Source: Sphingomonas crocodyli
GTDB lineage: Bacteria > Pseudomonadota > Alphaproteobacteria > Sphingomonadales > Sphingomonadaceae
Direction of reading: 5' to 3'
Assembly (NCBI RefSeq): GCF_004005865.1
Contig: NZ_SACN01000002.1
Span: 496,001-560,000 of the forward strand
Length of the DNA: 64,000 nt
Positions 1 through 8,388 of this stretch are shown piece after piece. A program made the translations under genes and the position numbers. The notes below the pieces were generated by a model, which worked only from the letters and a program-made list of their open reading frames with translations, was not told the origin of the DNA and made no database searches. Every line of letters starts with the position of its first letter. The first letter of the stretch is position 1.

Positions 1-134
1 TCTTCACGTTCCACCGCCCTGCGATCGCTTCTCGCCTGCGCCATTTCCGCGCGTTCGGCGGAGCGGCGCTCGCGGGCTTCTTCACGCGCACGGGCGCGGT
101 CTTCACGGTTCGGGGGGAGGATCGGGTCGGTCAC
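1..134 (-). CDS. Partial 5' end of an unidentified highly charged protein
   Basis: The minus strand is open from a GTG at 134 to the window edge, giving about 44 residues. They begin MTDPILPPNRED and continue as a dense Arg/Glu/Ala stretch likely to be helical. The gene lies downstream of copB in the same direction with a gap of about 60 bp, so it may be the last gene of the metal operon. The ATG just upstream is in another frame and soon stops, so GTG is the only plausible start. Too little is visible for a function. Confidence 0.4.
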   Translation of the reverse strand, partial: MTDPILPPNREDRARAREEARERRSAERAEMAQARSDRRAVERE

Positions 135-193
135 GTGGCATCCGGGTGCGAGGGCGGGGCGGCCCTCATAGCGGGGCCGCCGGATCGCGCCAG

Positions 194-1165
194 TTAGAAC
201 CAGATACGGACCCCGGCGACGAGGCTGGTCGTGCGAGGATCGTCGCCATCGGCGCGGGCATAACGCGCCGTCTGCCCCATCTTCGCCTCATAGGAGATGC
301 CGACATAGGGCGCGAACTGGCGGGCGATCTCATAGCGCAGGCGCAGGCCCATTTCGGCGCTGCTGAGGCCCGCGCCGATCCGGTTTTCGCGCACGTCCTG
401 CGCCGCCAGATTGAGTTCGACGCGCGGCTGGAGGACGAGGCGCTGGGTGAGACGCTGGTCGTAATAAGCCTCCAGCCGGCCCATCACGTCGCCCTTGTCC
501 GACAGGAAGGCGGCGGCCTCGACCTCGAACCAATAGGGCGCCAGCCCCTCGACCCCGACGGTCGCATAGGTGCGCGAGGGGCCGGGTTTGATATCGTGGC
601 GGACGCCCGCCTGCAGGTTGAAATAGGGGCCGACCGCGCGGCTGTAGAGCGCTTGGATTTCGGCCGCCTCGACGCCGTCGCGCCGCGCGCCTTCGCCCTC
701 GGTCTTGATCGTCAGCCGGTTGATATCTCCGCCGAACCAGCCTTCGGCATCCCAGCGATAACCGTCGCGGCCCTTGCGCGCCTGGACTTCGGCGATGTTG
801 ACCATGATCAGCGCCATCGCCTGCCCGCCGCTTTCGCGCATCATTGCGTTGCGGGCGGCGGCCATGTCGGCGGCGGGGAACTGGCGATCGGCATAATGAT
901 CCATCGGCGCGGCCGGGGCGGGGGCATTACCGGCGGGCAGATCGGTGCCGGCGGGTGCGCCCGACGACATGGCCGACATGTCGTGGCCCGCATGATCGGC
1001 GGACATGTCCATGTCGCCCATATCCATGTCGCTCATGTCGTGGCCTTCATGGCCTGTCGCGGGCTGAGCAGGCTGGGCTGGCGCCGGCATGTGATGCTTC
1101 GAATGATCCTGCGCCGCGGCAGGTGTAGCGATCGCTATAAAAAGGAGGGCGGGGAGGCGCTTCAT
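194..1165 (-). CDS. copB: Copper resistance protein B, outer-membrane barrel
   Basis: CopB-family proteins sit in the outer membrane and act with the periplasmic oxidase CopA in copper tolerance. The 323-residue product starts with a signal peptide (MKRLPALLFIAIATPAAAQ). A Met/His-rich segment follows at about residues 22-70, with many MDM, GHDM and HAGH motifs suited to binding copper. The remainder alternates in barrel style and ends in a terminal Phe (VRIWF), as outer-membrane proteins do. The ATG at 1165 overlaps the copA stop by 4 bp (ATGA), indicating translational coupling; a longer in-frame start would lie inside copA and is rejected. Confidence 0.93.
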   Translation of the reverse strand: MKRLPALLFIAIATPAAAQDHSKHHMPAPAQPAQPATGHEGHDMSDMDMGDMDMSADHAGHDMSAMSSGAPAGTDLPAGNAPAPAAPMDHYADRQFPAADMAAARNAMMRESGGQAMALIMVNIAEVQARKGRDGYRWDAEGWFGGDINRLTIKTEGEGARRDGVEAAEIQALYSRAVGPYFNLQAGVRHDIKPGPSRTYATVGVEGLAPYWFEVEAAAFLSDKGDVMGRLEAYYDQRLTQRLVLQPRVELNLAAQDVRENRIGAGLSSAEMGLRLRYEIARQFAPYVGISYEAKMGQTARYARADGDDPRTTSLVAGVRIWF

Positions 1166-2979
1166 GCCGCGTCTCCCTTCGGACGCACGCTCACGACGCG
1201 CATCATGCCCGCGGCCATGTGGTAGAGCAGGTGGCAGTGGAAGGCCCAGTCGCCCACCGCATCGGCGGTGAAATCCCACGTCACGATCCCGCCCGGCTGG
1301 ACGATCACGGTATGCTTGCGCGGGGCATGATCGCCGTGGCCGACGACCAGTTCGAAGAAGTGGCCATGAATGTGGATGGGATGCGCCATCATGCTGTCGT
1401 TGATCAGCTTCACGCGCACCCGCTCCCCCTCGACGAAGGGGATGGGTTCGTGGACGTCGGACATCTTGCCGCCGTCGAACGACCACATGAAACGTTCCAT
1501 ATTGCCGGTCAGGTGGATGTCGATGCTGCGCGAAGGCGCGCGGACGTCGGGGTTGCGATCGAGCGCCATCAGGTCGCGATAGACCAGCACCTTGTGCCCG
1601 ACATCGGCGAGGCCCTGACCCGGATCGCCGGTGCGATCGACCGGCATCGGCGATATGGTCTGCACGCCCGGCCCGCGCTTCACCTGCGGGGCGTTGGCGA
1701 AGTCGCGCATCGCCATGTCGTGGTCCATACCGCCCATGTCGTGGCCGCCGTGGCCTTCATGGCCCATCGCGCCATGATCCATGCCGGCGTGGGGTGAAGG
1801 GGCTTCGGTGGTCGTTGCCAACTTGCGCGAGGCATTTTGTTCGGCGCTGGGATCGACGGCGCGGGGCGCGGCCTCGCCGCCCATGTCCATCCCCATGTCC
1901 CGCATCGTGGCGAGCGGGCGGGGGCGGAGCGCGGGGACGGGGGCGACCATGCCGGCGCGTGGGGCGAGCGTGGCGCGCGCCATGCCAGAGCGATCGACCG
2001 CCTCGCCGACGAAGGTGAAGGCGCGATCCTCGGCCGGGGTGACGATGACGTCATAGGTCTCGGCGACGCCGATCTGAAACTCGTCGACCTCGACCGGCAT
2101 CACATTCTGCCCATCGGCCTGCACCACCGTGAGCCGCAGGCCGGGGATACGGACGTTGAAGTTGGTCATCGACGATGCGTTGATCACGCGCAGGCGCACG
2201 CGCTGACCCGGCGTGAACAAAGCGGTCCAGTTGTCGGCGGGGCCGTGGCCGTTGATCAGATAGGTGTAGGCCGCACCCGTCGCGTCCGAAATGTCCGCCG
2301 GGTCCATCCGCATCGCGCCCCAGCTCAGGCGGTCCTTCGCCGTCTGGTCGCGCTTGCCCAGCAGGCCGGACAGGGTCTGGCGCTGGAAGTTGAAGTGGCC
2401 GGGATTGACCTTCATCCGGTGGAAGATCGCCTCGGGCGACAACTGGCTGTGATCGGACAGCAGGATCACATGCTCGCGATCGGCGACGACCGGATCGGCG
2501 CCGGCGGGGTCGATGATGATCGGGCCGTAGAGACCGATCTGTTCCTGAAAGCCCGAATGGCTGTGATACCAGTAGGTGCCGTTCTGGCGCACCGGGAATT
2601 GGTAGAGGTAGCTCGATCGCGGCTTGATACCGGGGAAGGAGACGCCGGGCACGCCATCCTGTTCGGGCGGCAGCAGTAGGCCGTGCCAGTGGAGCGAGCT
2701 GTCCTCGTCGAGTTCGTTGATCACGTTGAGGCGAACGTTCTGCCCCTCGCGCAGGCGGATCAGCGGGGCGGGGACGGTGCCATTGATCCCGATTGCCGGC
2801 GATCGGCGGCCGTCGACCGTCATCACCTGCCGCGCGATGCGCAGGGTGATGTCCTCGCCCGAGACCGTGGGCAGCCCTTCGGACACCGGCTGCGCCCAGG
2901 CGGGCATCCACGCGGCGAGCCCACCGAGCGCGAGCGAACCGCGCAGCAGGGTGCGGCGATCGATCGTCGAGGGGGTCAC
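1162..2979 (-). CDS. copA: Copper resistance multicopper oxidase CopA
   Basis: A periplasmic multicopper oxidase, thought to oxidise Cu(I) and bind copper. The GTG start gives 605 residues with a Tat signal (DRRTLLRG, then a hydrophobic stretch). All four copper-ligand clusters are visible: HWHGLLLP, YHSHSGFQEQ, HPIHIHGHFFE near the C-terminus, and HCHLLYHMAAGMM. Between them lies a Met/His-rich insert (for example MGMDMGGEA, HGAMGHEGHGG, MGGMDHDM) typical of CopA. Its start overlaps the upstream glutaredoxin/MauE gene by 4 bp (GTGA) and its stop overlaps copB by 4 bp, so the three genes form one operon. Export as a folded protein fits the tatABC genes at about 22.5 kb. Confidence 0.95.
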   Translation of the reverse strand: MTPSTIDRRTLLRGSLALGGLAAWMPAWAQPVSEGLPTVSGEDITLRIARQVMTVDGRRSPAIGINGTVPAPLIRLREGQNVRLNVINELDEDSSLHWHGLLLPPEQDGVPGVSFPGIKPRSSYLYQFPVRQNGTYWYHSHSGFQEQIGLYGPIIIDPAGADPVVADREHVILLSDHSQLSPEAIFHRMKVNPGHFNFQRQTLSGLLGKRDQTAKDRLSWGAMRMDPADISDATGAAYTYLINGHGPADNWTALFTPGQRVRLRVINASSMTNFNVRIPGLRLTVVQADGQNVMPVEVDEFQIGVAETYDVIVTPAEDRAFTFVGEAVDRSGMARATLAPRAGMVAPVPALRPRPLATMRDMGMDMGGEAAPRAVDPSAEQNASRKLATTTEAPSPHAGMDHGAMGHEGHGGHDMGGMDHDMAMRDFANAPQVKRGPGVQTISPMPVDRTGDPGQGLADVGHKVLVYRDLMALDRNPDVRAPSRSIDIHLTGNMERFMWSFDGGKMSDVHEPIPFVEGERVRVKLINDSMMAHPIHIHGHFFELVVGHGDHAPRKHTVIVQPGGIVTWDFTADAVGDWAFHCHLLYHMAAGMMRVVSVRPKGDAA

Positions 2980-3719
2980 TTCGCGAGCATCCAGATTGCC
3001 ATAGCCACCATCATCACATTTTCGGTCAGCGAGACGGAGCCCAGCGGCACCTTGCTCGATCCGCCGACGCACGCGCATTTGATCTCGCGTTTGTCGATAT
3101 AGACCGCCTTGAACACCGAAACCGCGCCGATCCCGCCGATCAGCAGCGCGAGCGGGGCGGACAACCACGTCAGCACGCCCGCCGTCATCAGCACGCCCGC
3201 CGCGCCCTCGGCAAAGGGATAGACATAGGAATAGGGCACCCAGCGGCGCGCGAGCAGATCGTAATTGAGGAACATCGTCGCGAACCGCTCGACATCCTGC
3301 AGCTTGAGCAGCGCCAGCACGCACATGCTGATCGAGATGAACCATTCGCCCGCGCGCATCGTCAGCGGGGTCGCATAGACCGCCTGGCTGAGCGCAAGCG
3401 CCATCAGTGCGGTCATCGCGAACAAAGCGATGACGGGGACGTAGCTGGTGGCATCGGGATCGGCGACGCGCAGGCCAAAGAAGCGGCGCAGATCGTCATA
3501 GCCGCCGATCCGGTGTCCATCGATGAAGGTCTGCGGCGTGGTCTTCACCCCATGTTCGGCCTTGAATGCGTCGGTTTCGGCGCGCGTGGTGAGCCAGCGA
3601 TCGTCGACCGTGTAGCCCCGGCTTTCGAGCAGGTGTTTGGCCTTCAGGCCATAGGGGCAGATGTGGGTCGGCATCACCATGCGGTGAAGCGTCGCCTGCC
3701 TGGGCGATTGGGCGGTCAT
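2976..3719 (-). CDS. Glutaredoxin-like domain joined to a MauE/DoxX-type membrane domain
   Basis: A 247-residue protein, first gene of the copper operon. Residues 10-85 resemble glutaredoxin: HICPYGLKAKHLL at the usual active-site position, then TTPQTFIDGHRIGGYDDL, the cis-Pro and glutathione-site region. The active site is CPYG, so only one Cys is present. Residues from about 92 on contain roughly four membrane segments like MauE/DoxX proteins, ending with a KCACVGG motif whose two cysteines could be redox partners. The family suggests thiol redox or metal handling at the membrane; the exact role is unknown. ATG 3719 lies about 35 nt from the predicted transcription start. Confidence 0.75.
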   Translation of the reverse strand: MTAQSPRQATLHRMVMPTHICPYGLKAKHLLESRGYTVDDRWLTTRAETDAFKAEHGVKTTPQTFIDGHRIGGYDDLRRFFGLRVADPDATSYVPVIALFAMTALMALALSQAVYATPLTMRAGEWFISISMCVLALLKLQDVERFATMFLNYDLLARRWVPYSYVYPFAEGAAGVLMTAGVLTWLSAPLALLIGGIGAVSVFKAVYIDKREIKCACVGGSSKVPLGSVSLTENVMMVAMAIWMLAK

Positions 3720-3760
3720 ATGCGGGTCTCGTCGGCCTTGCGATGGATCGGACCCGGCGC

Positions 3761-3791
3761 ATATAGGTGCCGTACCATAGTACGGAGTCAA
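3761..3791 (-). promoter_or_regulatory. MerR-type promoter/operator driving the copper operon
   Basis: Read on the minus strand: -35 TTGACT (3786-3791), a 19-bp spacer, then -10 CTATAT (3761-3766). The spacer holds the dyad CCGTAC-N4-GTACGG (3770-3785). The over-long 19-bp spacer with an internal dyad is the hallmark of promoters twisted open by MerR-family activators. The dyad and the -35 match, as I recall it, the mer operator of Tn501-type mercury operons. It lies between the divergent MerR-like gene and the glutaredoxin/copA/copB operon. Confidence 0.85.
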
Positions 3792-3794
3792 GGC

Positions 3795-4181
3795 GTGAAC
3801 GGGCTGACGATCGGAAAGCTGGCGGCGAAGGGCGGCGTGGGTGTCGAGACGATCCGTTATTATCAGCGGCGCGGCCTGCTGACCGAGCCTGCGCGCGGCG
3901 ATGGCGTGCGGCGTTATGGCGATGAGGATGTGCGGCGGCTGCGTTTCGTGCGGTCGGCGCAGTCGGCGGGCTTCACGCTGGAGGAAATCGGCGAGCTGCT
4001 GGGGCTGGACGCGATCGACGATCGCGCACGCGCGCGCGAACTGGCGCAGGCGCGGATTGCGGCGATCGATCTGAAGATCGAGGAGTTGCAGGCCGCGCGC
4101 GCCTCGCTGTCGCGGTTGGCGAAGGATTGCGCGAAGGGCGGGGCGGGGCCGTGCCCGATCATCGCCGCCTTCGATCATTGA
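3795..4181 (+). CDS. MerR-family metal-responsive regulator, close to mercury MerR
   Basis: A 128-residue regulator with N-terminal winged helix (LTIGKLAAKGGVGVETIRYY, then RRYGDEDVRRLRFV), the long dimerisation helix, and a C-terminal loop with C112 and C120 (DCAKGGAGPCPII). The sequence resembles mercury MerR closely, and the CPxIA ending matches the MerR metal loop. The residue aligning with MerR Cys82, an Hg(II) ligand, falls in DDRARARE and is not Cys. The GTG start has GGAG about 7 nt upstream. It is divergent from the copper operon and presumably acts at the dyad in 3770-3785. The inducer (Cu, Hg, other) cannot be told from sequence. Confidence 0.85.
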   Translation: MNGLTIGKLAAKGGVGVETIRYYQRRGLLTEPARGDGVRRYGDEDVRRLRFVRSAQSAGFTLEEIGELLGLDAIDDRARARELAQARIAAIDLKIEELQAARASLSRLAKDCAKGGAGPCPIIAAFDH

Positions 4182-4196
4182 GGGGCAGGCGCTTCG

Positions 4197-5225
4197 TCAG
4201 CTGGCCTCCGACATCGGCCGGATCTCGATGATCCGATCGCCCGGTTCGAGCGCGGCGGAACCCGGCTCCCAGAAGCCGATCGCGCTGCGCCCGCGATAGA
4301 TGCGGACGCCAAGCCCCGTCTCGATCGCCGACAGCGGCTTGCCGATTTCGGCCGGCGCGACCGCGCGTTCGCGCAGCGAAACCCGCCCGCTATGGTTGGC
4401 CAGATCGGCCAGATAGTCGGCCAGATGCTCGCTCTGCGTCGAGCCGGCGAGCAGCAGCCCGGCGAAGCTCGCTGGATTGATCACGGTGGTCGCCCCCGCC
4501 TCGCGCGCCAGCCCTTCATTGTCCTGCGACCGGATGATCACGCTGACGGGCACGCCCGGCGCTACGCCACGCGCGGTGAGCGCGATCAGGATGGTGGTGT
4601 CGTCGCGTCCGGCGGCGATGATGATTGATCGGGCACGGACGATCTGCACGGCTTCGAGCGTGGCGTTGCGGGTCGCATCGCCCAGCAGGACGTTGACCCC
4701 GCAATGCTCCGCCGCGTCGATCGCGTCGGCATTGGCATCGATGACCACGATCGTGGCGGGATCGGTGCCCCGGCGCACGAGTTCGGCGACCGCTTCGGTG
4801 CCCGAGGTGCCATAGCCCACGACGACGATATGATCGTGGAGCCTGTTCTGTATCAGCTTCATGCGCCACCGCTCCCAAACGCCCTTGAGCAGGAAATCAT
4901 AGGCCGTCCCCAGGAAGATCAGCCACACGAACAGGCGGATCGGGGTGACGACAAAGGTATCGAACAGGCGCGCCTGTTCGGTGACGGGTACGATATCGCC
5001 ATAGCCGACGGTCGTGACCGTGATCATCGTGAAATAGAGGACGTCGACGAAGCTGACCGATCCATCGACATTGTCGCGCAGCCCGTCGCGATCGAACCAG
5101 TGGCCTGCGAGCGCGATCCCGACCAGCGCCAGCGCCAGCCCGATGCGCCACAGGATCGACAGCCAGACGGGCACGGTGCTGCGGCGACGCAAGGGTGCCG
5201 ATGTCTTGAGCCGCCCTCTGGTCAA
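4197..5225 (-). CDS. Two-TM potassium channel with RCK/TrkA-N domain
   Basis: A 342-residue ligand-gated K+ channel of the MthK/Kch type. It has TM1 at about residues 21-41, a pore loop with selectivity filter TVGYGD (72-77), and TM2 at about 93-113. An RCK domain starts near residue 130 with a Rossmann nucleotide site (VVVGYGTSG) and is followed by a TrkA-C-like tail ending in DRIIEIRP. Such channels set membrane potential and K+ efflux. The chosen start is a TTG with AAGGGA at good spacing; a GTG 17 codons later is the alternative and would still keep all domains. It stands alone with no operon partner. Confidence 0.88.
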   Translation of the reverse strand: MTRGRLKTSAPLRRRSTVPVWLSILWRIGLALALVGIALAGHWFDRDGLRDNVDGSVSFVDVLYFTMITVTTVGYGDIVPVTEQARLFDTFVVTPIRLFVWLIFLGTAYDFLLKGVWERWRMKLIQNRLHDHIVVVGYGTSGTEAVAELVRRGTDPATIVVIDANADAIDAAEHCGVNVLLGDATRNATLEAVQIVRARSIIIAAGRDDTTILIALTARGVAPGVPVSVIIRSQDNEGLAREAGATTVINPASFAGLLLAGSTQSEHLADYLADLANHSGRVSLRERAVAPAEIGKPLSAIETGLGVRIYRGRSAIGFWEPGSAALEPGDRIIEIRPMSEAS

Positions 5226-5290
5226 CCGATGTCCCTTCGTCCCTCGCGCGCTGATAGACGCCTCGCGACGCCGATCGATCCACGCGGGGA

Positions 5291-6121
5291 TTAGCGCTCC
5301 AGACTATATTCGTCGATCAGCGGGGGGACGGGGTGGAAGTGGCCGAATTCGTCGCTGAAGCCATGATCGGCGCCGAGTTCGGCGGACCAGCGGTGCTGGC
5401 CGGACAGCGCCGCGCGATCGGGGCTGGCGGCGAGGTGGGCGATGGCGCGGCCGGTATAGCGCGGGGTTTCGGGCGGCTGGCCGGGCAAGGCATGGCCGTT
5501 GGGCCAGATCGAGGCGATCGTCACGCCCAACTCGCGCAGATCGAGCGCGGCATCGCGGGTCAGCCGCTCGATTGCGGCTTTGCCGACGCCATAAGCGACA
5601 TTGTAGCGATAGGCGGTGCCCGCGCGGCCGGAGATGTTGACGATCAGCCCGGCGCGACCGGCCTTGGCGGAATCGGCGAGCAGCGGCGTCGCGTGGCGGA
5701 TCGCGGCATAAGCGGCGCGGGTGGGGATGGTGACGACCTGTTCGAACAGATCGGCCGACGTTTCCCAGATGCGCTGGCCGATCGAAGGGAAGAATTCGCC
5801 CGCAAGAAACACGCTGTTGATCAGGATGTCGATCCGGCCGTGGCGCGTGCGGATATCGTCGATCAGGCGGCCGACCGCGTCATAATCGGCGCAGTCGCAG
5901 GCGATCGCCTCACCATCGCCGCCAAGGTCGCGGATCATGTCGATTGTCTCCTGCGACGATCCGCCGCGCGCGCCCTCGCTCGCGCCGGTGGTACGTGAGA
6001 CAGCGATCACGTAAGCGCCCGCCGCGCCTAGCTCGATCGCGATGCCCCGGCCGATGCTGCGGCTCGCGCCCAGGACGAGCGCGACCTGACCGGCCAGAAG
6101 AGTGGGGTTGGTGTCGGTCAT
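5291..6121 (-). CDS. Short-chain dehydrogenase/reductase
   Basis: A 276-residue classical SDR oxidoreductase. The N-terminal NAD(P) site is GASRSIGRGIA, the beta-4 motif reads INSVF in place of the usual NNAG, the catalytic Ser lies in NISGR, and the active pair is YGVGK (YxxxK). The substrate cannot be predicted; the region after YxxxK (WPNGHALPGQ) is not diagnostic to me. ATG 6121 is preceded by AGGAGC at proper spacing. It is followed, on the same strand but upstream in transcription, by the LytTR regulator gene 68 bp away, so weak co-transcription is possible. Confidence 0.8.
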   Translation of the reverse strand: MTDTNPTLLAGQVALVLGASRSIGRGIAIELGAAGAYVIAVSRTTGASEGARGGSSQETIDMIRDLGGDGEAIACDCADYDAVGRLIDDIRTRHGRIDILINSVFLAGEFFPSIGQRIWETSADLFEQVVTIPTRAAYAAIRHATPLLADSAKAGRAGLIVNISGRAGTAYRYNVAYGVGKAAIERLTRDAALDLRELGVTIASIWPNGHALPGQPPETPRYTGRAIAHLAASPDRAALSGQHRWSAELGADHGFSDEFGHFHPVPPLIDEYSLER

Positions 6122-6189
6122 GGTCCTGCTCCTCATCTGTTTTGCGGGGAGCTTCGCATCCGTCTCTGCGCGCATCAAAGCGCGAATTG

Positions 6190-6987
6190 CTATTTTCCGG
6201 AGGGCGACAGGATCGCCTTGATATCGGCGGTGTAGAGCCGGCCGACATTGAGTTCGACGCCGGAGGTCAGCCGTACGCGGAAGCGGCCATAGCCGGCGGG
6301 CAGCAGGCTTTCGATCCGCCGCCGCTGGACGATCGTCGACCGGTGGACGCGCAGGAAGCGTTCGGGATCGAGCCGCGCCATCATCCCCGCCATCGTCTCG
6401 CGCAGCAGGAAGCCGCCATCGCCGCTGTTGAGCCGCACATAATCGCGTTCGGCCCCGACCCATTCGATGTCGTCGATGGCGAGGCGAACGAACTCGCCGC
6501 GCCGCTGGACCCAGATCTCGCGCTCGTAGCGATCCTGCACCTCCAGCGCGCGGCTGGGCGCGCGCAACGCTTCGATCAGCGCGCGCAACTCGGCCTCGCG
6601 GTCCTCGGCATCGGCGGCGTTGATCCGTTCGCGGCAGCGCGCAAAGGCGGCGCGCAGGCGATCGAAGTCGACGGGCTTGAGGACATAATCGACCGCGCTC
6701 ACCTCGAACGCGCGGGTGGCGAAGGCATCGTAAGCGGTGACGAACACGACCTGCGGCGCGCGATCGCCCGAAAGCGCGCCGACCACGTCGAAGCCGGTCA
6801 TTCCGTTCATGCGGATGTCGAGCAGGACGACGTCCGGATCGAGCCGGGCGATGGCATCGAGCGCCTCCGGCCCGTCGCTCGCGGTGCCGATCAGGCGCGC
6901 TTCGTCCATATGATTGACTGCGATTTCGAGGCGACGGAGCGCCAGCGGCTCGTCATCGACCGCAAGGACGCGCAGCGGGGCGGACAT
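6190..6987 (-). CDS. LytTR-family response regulator
   Basis: A 265-residue LytR/AlgR-type transcription regulator. Residues 1-120 form the receiver domain with the acidic pair DDE near residue 11, phosphoacceptor D57 (VVLLDIRM), the conserved T in FVTAYD and K in LKPVDF. Residues 160-262 form the LytTR DNA-binding domain (DIEWVGAERDYVRL, RVHRSTIVQRRRI). Its ATG shares one base with the stop of the kinase gene (TGATG), so the pair is translationally coupled and should form one signalling system. The TonB receptor at 8.4 kb, divergent from the kinase, is a candidate target, but that is inference. Confidence 0.92.
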   Translation of the reverse strand: MSAPLRVLAVDDEPLALRRLEIAVNHMDEARLIGTASDGPEALDAIARLDPDVVLLDIRMNGMTGFDVVGALSGDRAPQVVFVTAYDAFATRAFEVSAVDYVLKPVDFDRLRAAFARCRERINAADAEDREAELRALIEALRAPSRALEVQDRYEREIWVQRRGEFVRLAIDDIEWVGAERDYVRLNSGDGGFLLRETMAGMMARLDPERFLRVHRSTIVQRRRIESLLPAGYGRFRVRLTSGVELNVGRLYTADIKAILSPSGK

Positions 6988-8138
6988 CAGGCGGCCACCA
7001 GCGGCATGGTGAGTTCGACCCCGAAGCCGCGAGGCGTCGCCATCGCGCGCACCCTTGCCCGATCGCCGAAACGCGCGCTCAGCCGCTGGCGGACATTGTC
7101 GAGGCCGACGCCGGTGCCGGCGGGCGCCTGCGTATCCATGCCGGCGCCGTCGTCGCGCACTTCGATGATCAGATCGTCCATATTTTCCCGTGCGCCGATG
7201 TGGAGGTGAAGCTGTCGGCGTCCGTCCGACATGCCGTGGCGGATCGCATTTTCGACGAGCGGCTGGAGGAGGAGGCCGGGCAGGCGGGCTTCGTCGAGCG
7301 CGGCGGGCAGATCGATGTCGACGTGCAGCCGGCTGCCGAACCGCGCCTGTTCGATCTGGAGGTAGAGCCGCTGCAGCGCCATTTCGTCCGCCAGCCGCAC
7401 GTCGCGCAGCGGATCGCCGTCCAATGTGGTGCGGAAGAAGGTGGCGAGCGCGAGGAGCATCCGTTCGGCGTCGCCGCTGCGCCCGTCGAGGATCAGGGCG
7501 GAGATCGAGTTGAGCGTATTGAACAGGAAGTGCGGATTGACCTGGAAACGCAGCGCGCGGATCTGCGCGACATGCGCCTGGCTTTCGAGGAGGGCGAACT
7601 GCCGCTCCCGCTCGCGCGTCTCGCGATTATAGACGACGGCCAGCGCCGCCCCCGCCCACAGCCCGATCGGCGCGAGCCAGACGATCGATCCGCGCATGAA
7701 GCGCAGCCAGTTCATCGGTTCGGGATGGAGCAGCAGGTTGACCGACAGGTTGGTGAGCAAAGTGAAGGCGCAGGCGCCCGCCGCCATCGCCGCGATCGCG
7801 GACGGCAATTGCCAGCGCAGCCGCCAGCGCCGCCCCGCGCGGATCGCCATGTAGATGGCGAAGGAAATCAACGCGCCGAACGCGCAACACAGCAGCTCGA
7901 CCGGTTGCAGGAAGAAGATCGCAAAATCGATCGCGAAGCCCAGCGGCGTATAGTCTTCGAGCGCCTTCAATCCGAGATATTCGGGATAGGACAGCAGATA
8001 ATAGACGCAATAGACGAACTGGAACGCGACCCAGTAGATCGCGATCAGCGCGAACAGCAGGGCGTTGTCGGGCGAAAAGCTTCGCCCGATACGATCGATT
8101 CCAACATTGGGAACAACATCTTGGCCCATGCCGGCCAT
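6987..8138 (-). CDS. LytS/YehU-type sensor histidine kinase
   Basis: A 383-residue membrane kinase. About four hydrophobic segments occupy residues 26-50, 68-98, 113-137 and 152-170. There follows a coiled stretch and the His_kinase domain with VNPHFLFNTLNS, in which H203 is the phosphoacceptor. A C-terminal ATPase domain has an N-box (LVENAIRHG) and G-boxes (DDGAGM, GVGLDNV). No separate ligand-binding domain is seen, so the membrane part is probably the sensor. ATG 8138 or the ATG three codons later are equally possible. Coupled to the LytTR regulator. Confidence 0.9.
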   Translation of the reverse strand: MAGMGQDVVPNVGIDRIGRSFSPDNALLFALIAIYWVAFQFVYCVYYLLSYPEYLGLKALEDYTPLGFAIDFAIFFLQPVELLCCAFGALISFAIYMAIRAGRRWRLRWQLPSAIAAMAAGACAFTLLTNLSVNLLLHPEPMNWLRFMRGSIVWLAPIGLWAGAALAVVYNRETRERERQFALLESQAHVAQIRALRFQVNPHFLFNTLNSISALILDGRSGDAERMLLALATFFRTTLDGDPLRDVRLADEMALQRLYLQIEQARFGSRLHVDIDLPAALDEARLPGLLLQPLVENAIRHGMSDGRRQLHLHIGARENMDDLIIEVRDDGAGMDTQAPAGTGVGLDNVRQRLSARFGDRARVRAMATPRGFGVELTMPLVAA

Positions 8139-8388
8139 GTCTCATTGGCGGCGGTTCAAGTCGATTGCCGTTCGTCGACGCGTCTTGCTGTTCGTCGATC
8201 AGCGTCGCCGTTGAAAGCGTGCGGCGGCCTTTCGTCGCGGCGCGACTTACCCGCTGCTTCGGCGCGAGCTTAGCAACGCCCCAGTTTGATCGGCGCGGAT
8301 CGCGAACAATGCGTGCGCCGGACAATCGACAACAGAACGGATGCGCGCGGGCCGGGAGGGCCGCGTCAGCCATCATTGGGGCTTGAAG
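8139..8388. other. Divergent intergenic region between kinase and TonB receptor
   Basis: About 250 bp separate the divergent kinase and receptor genes and must hold both promoters. I find no convincing sigma-70 hexamers, dyad or EcfG site. Several short direct repeats of the form GTTCGTCGA/CGTCGATC occur near 8167-8205 and could be regulator sites, but this is too degenerate to assign. Confidence 0.3.
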
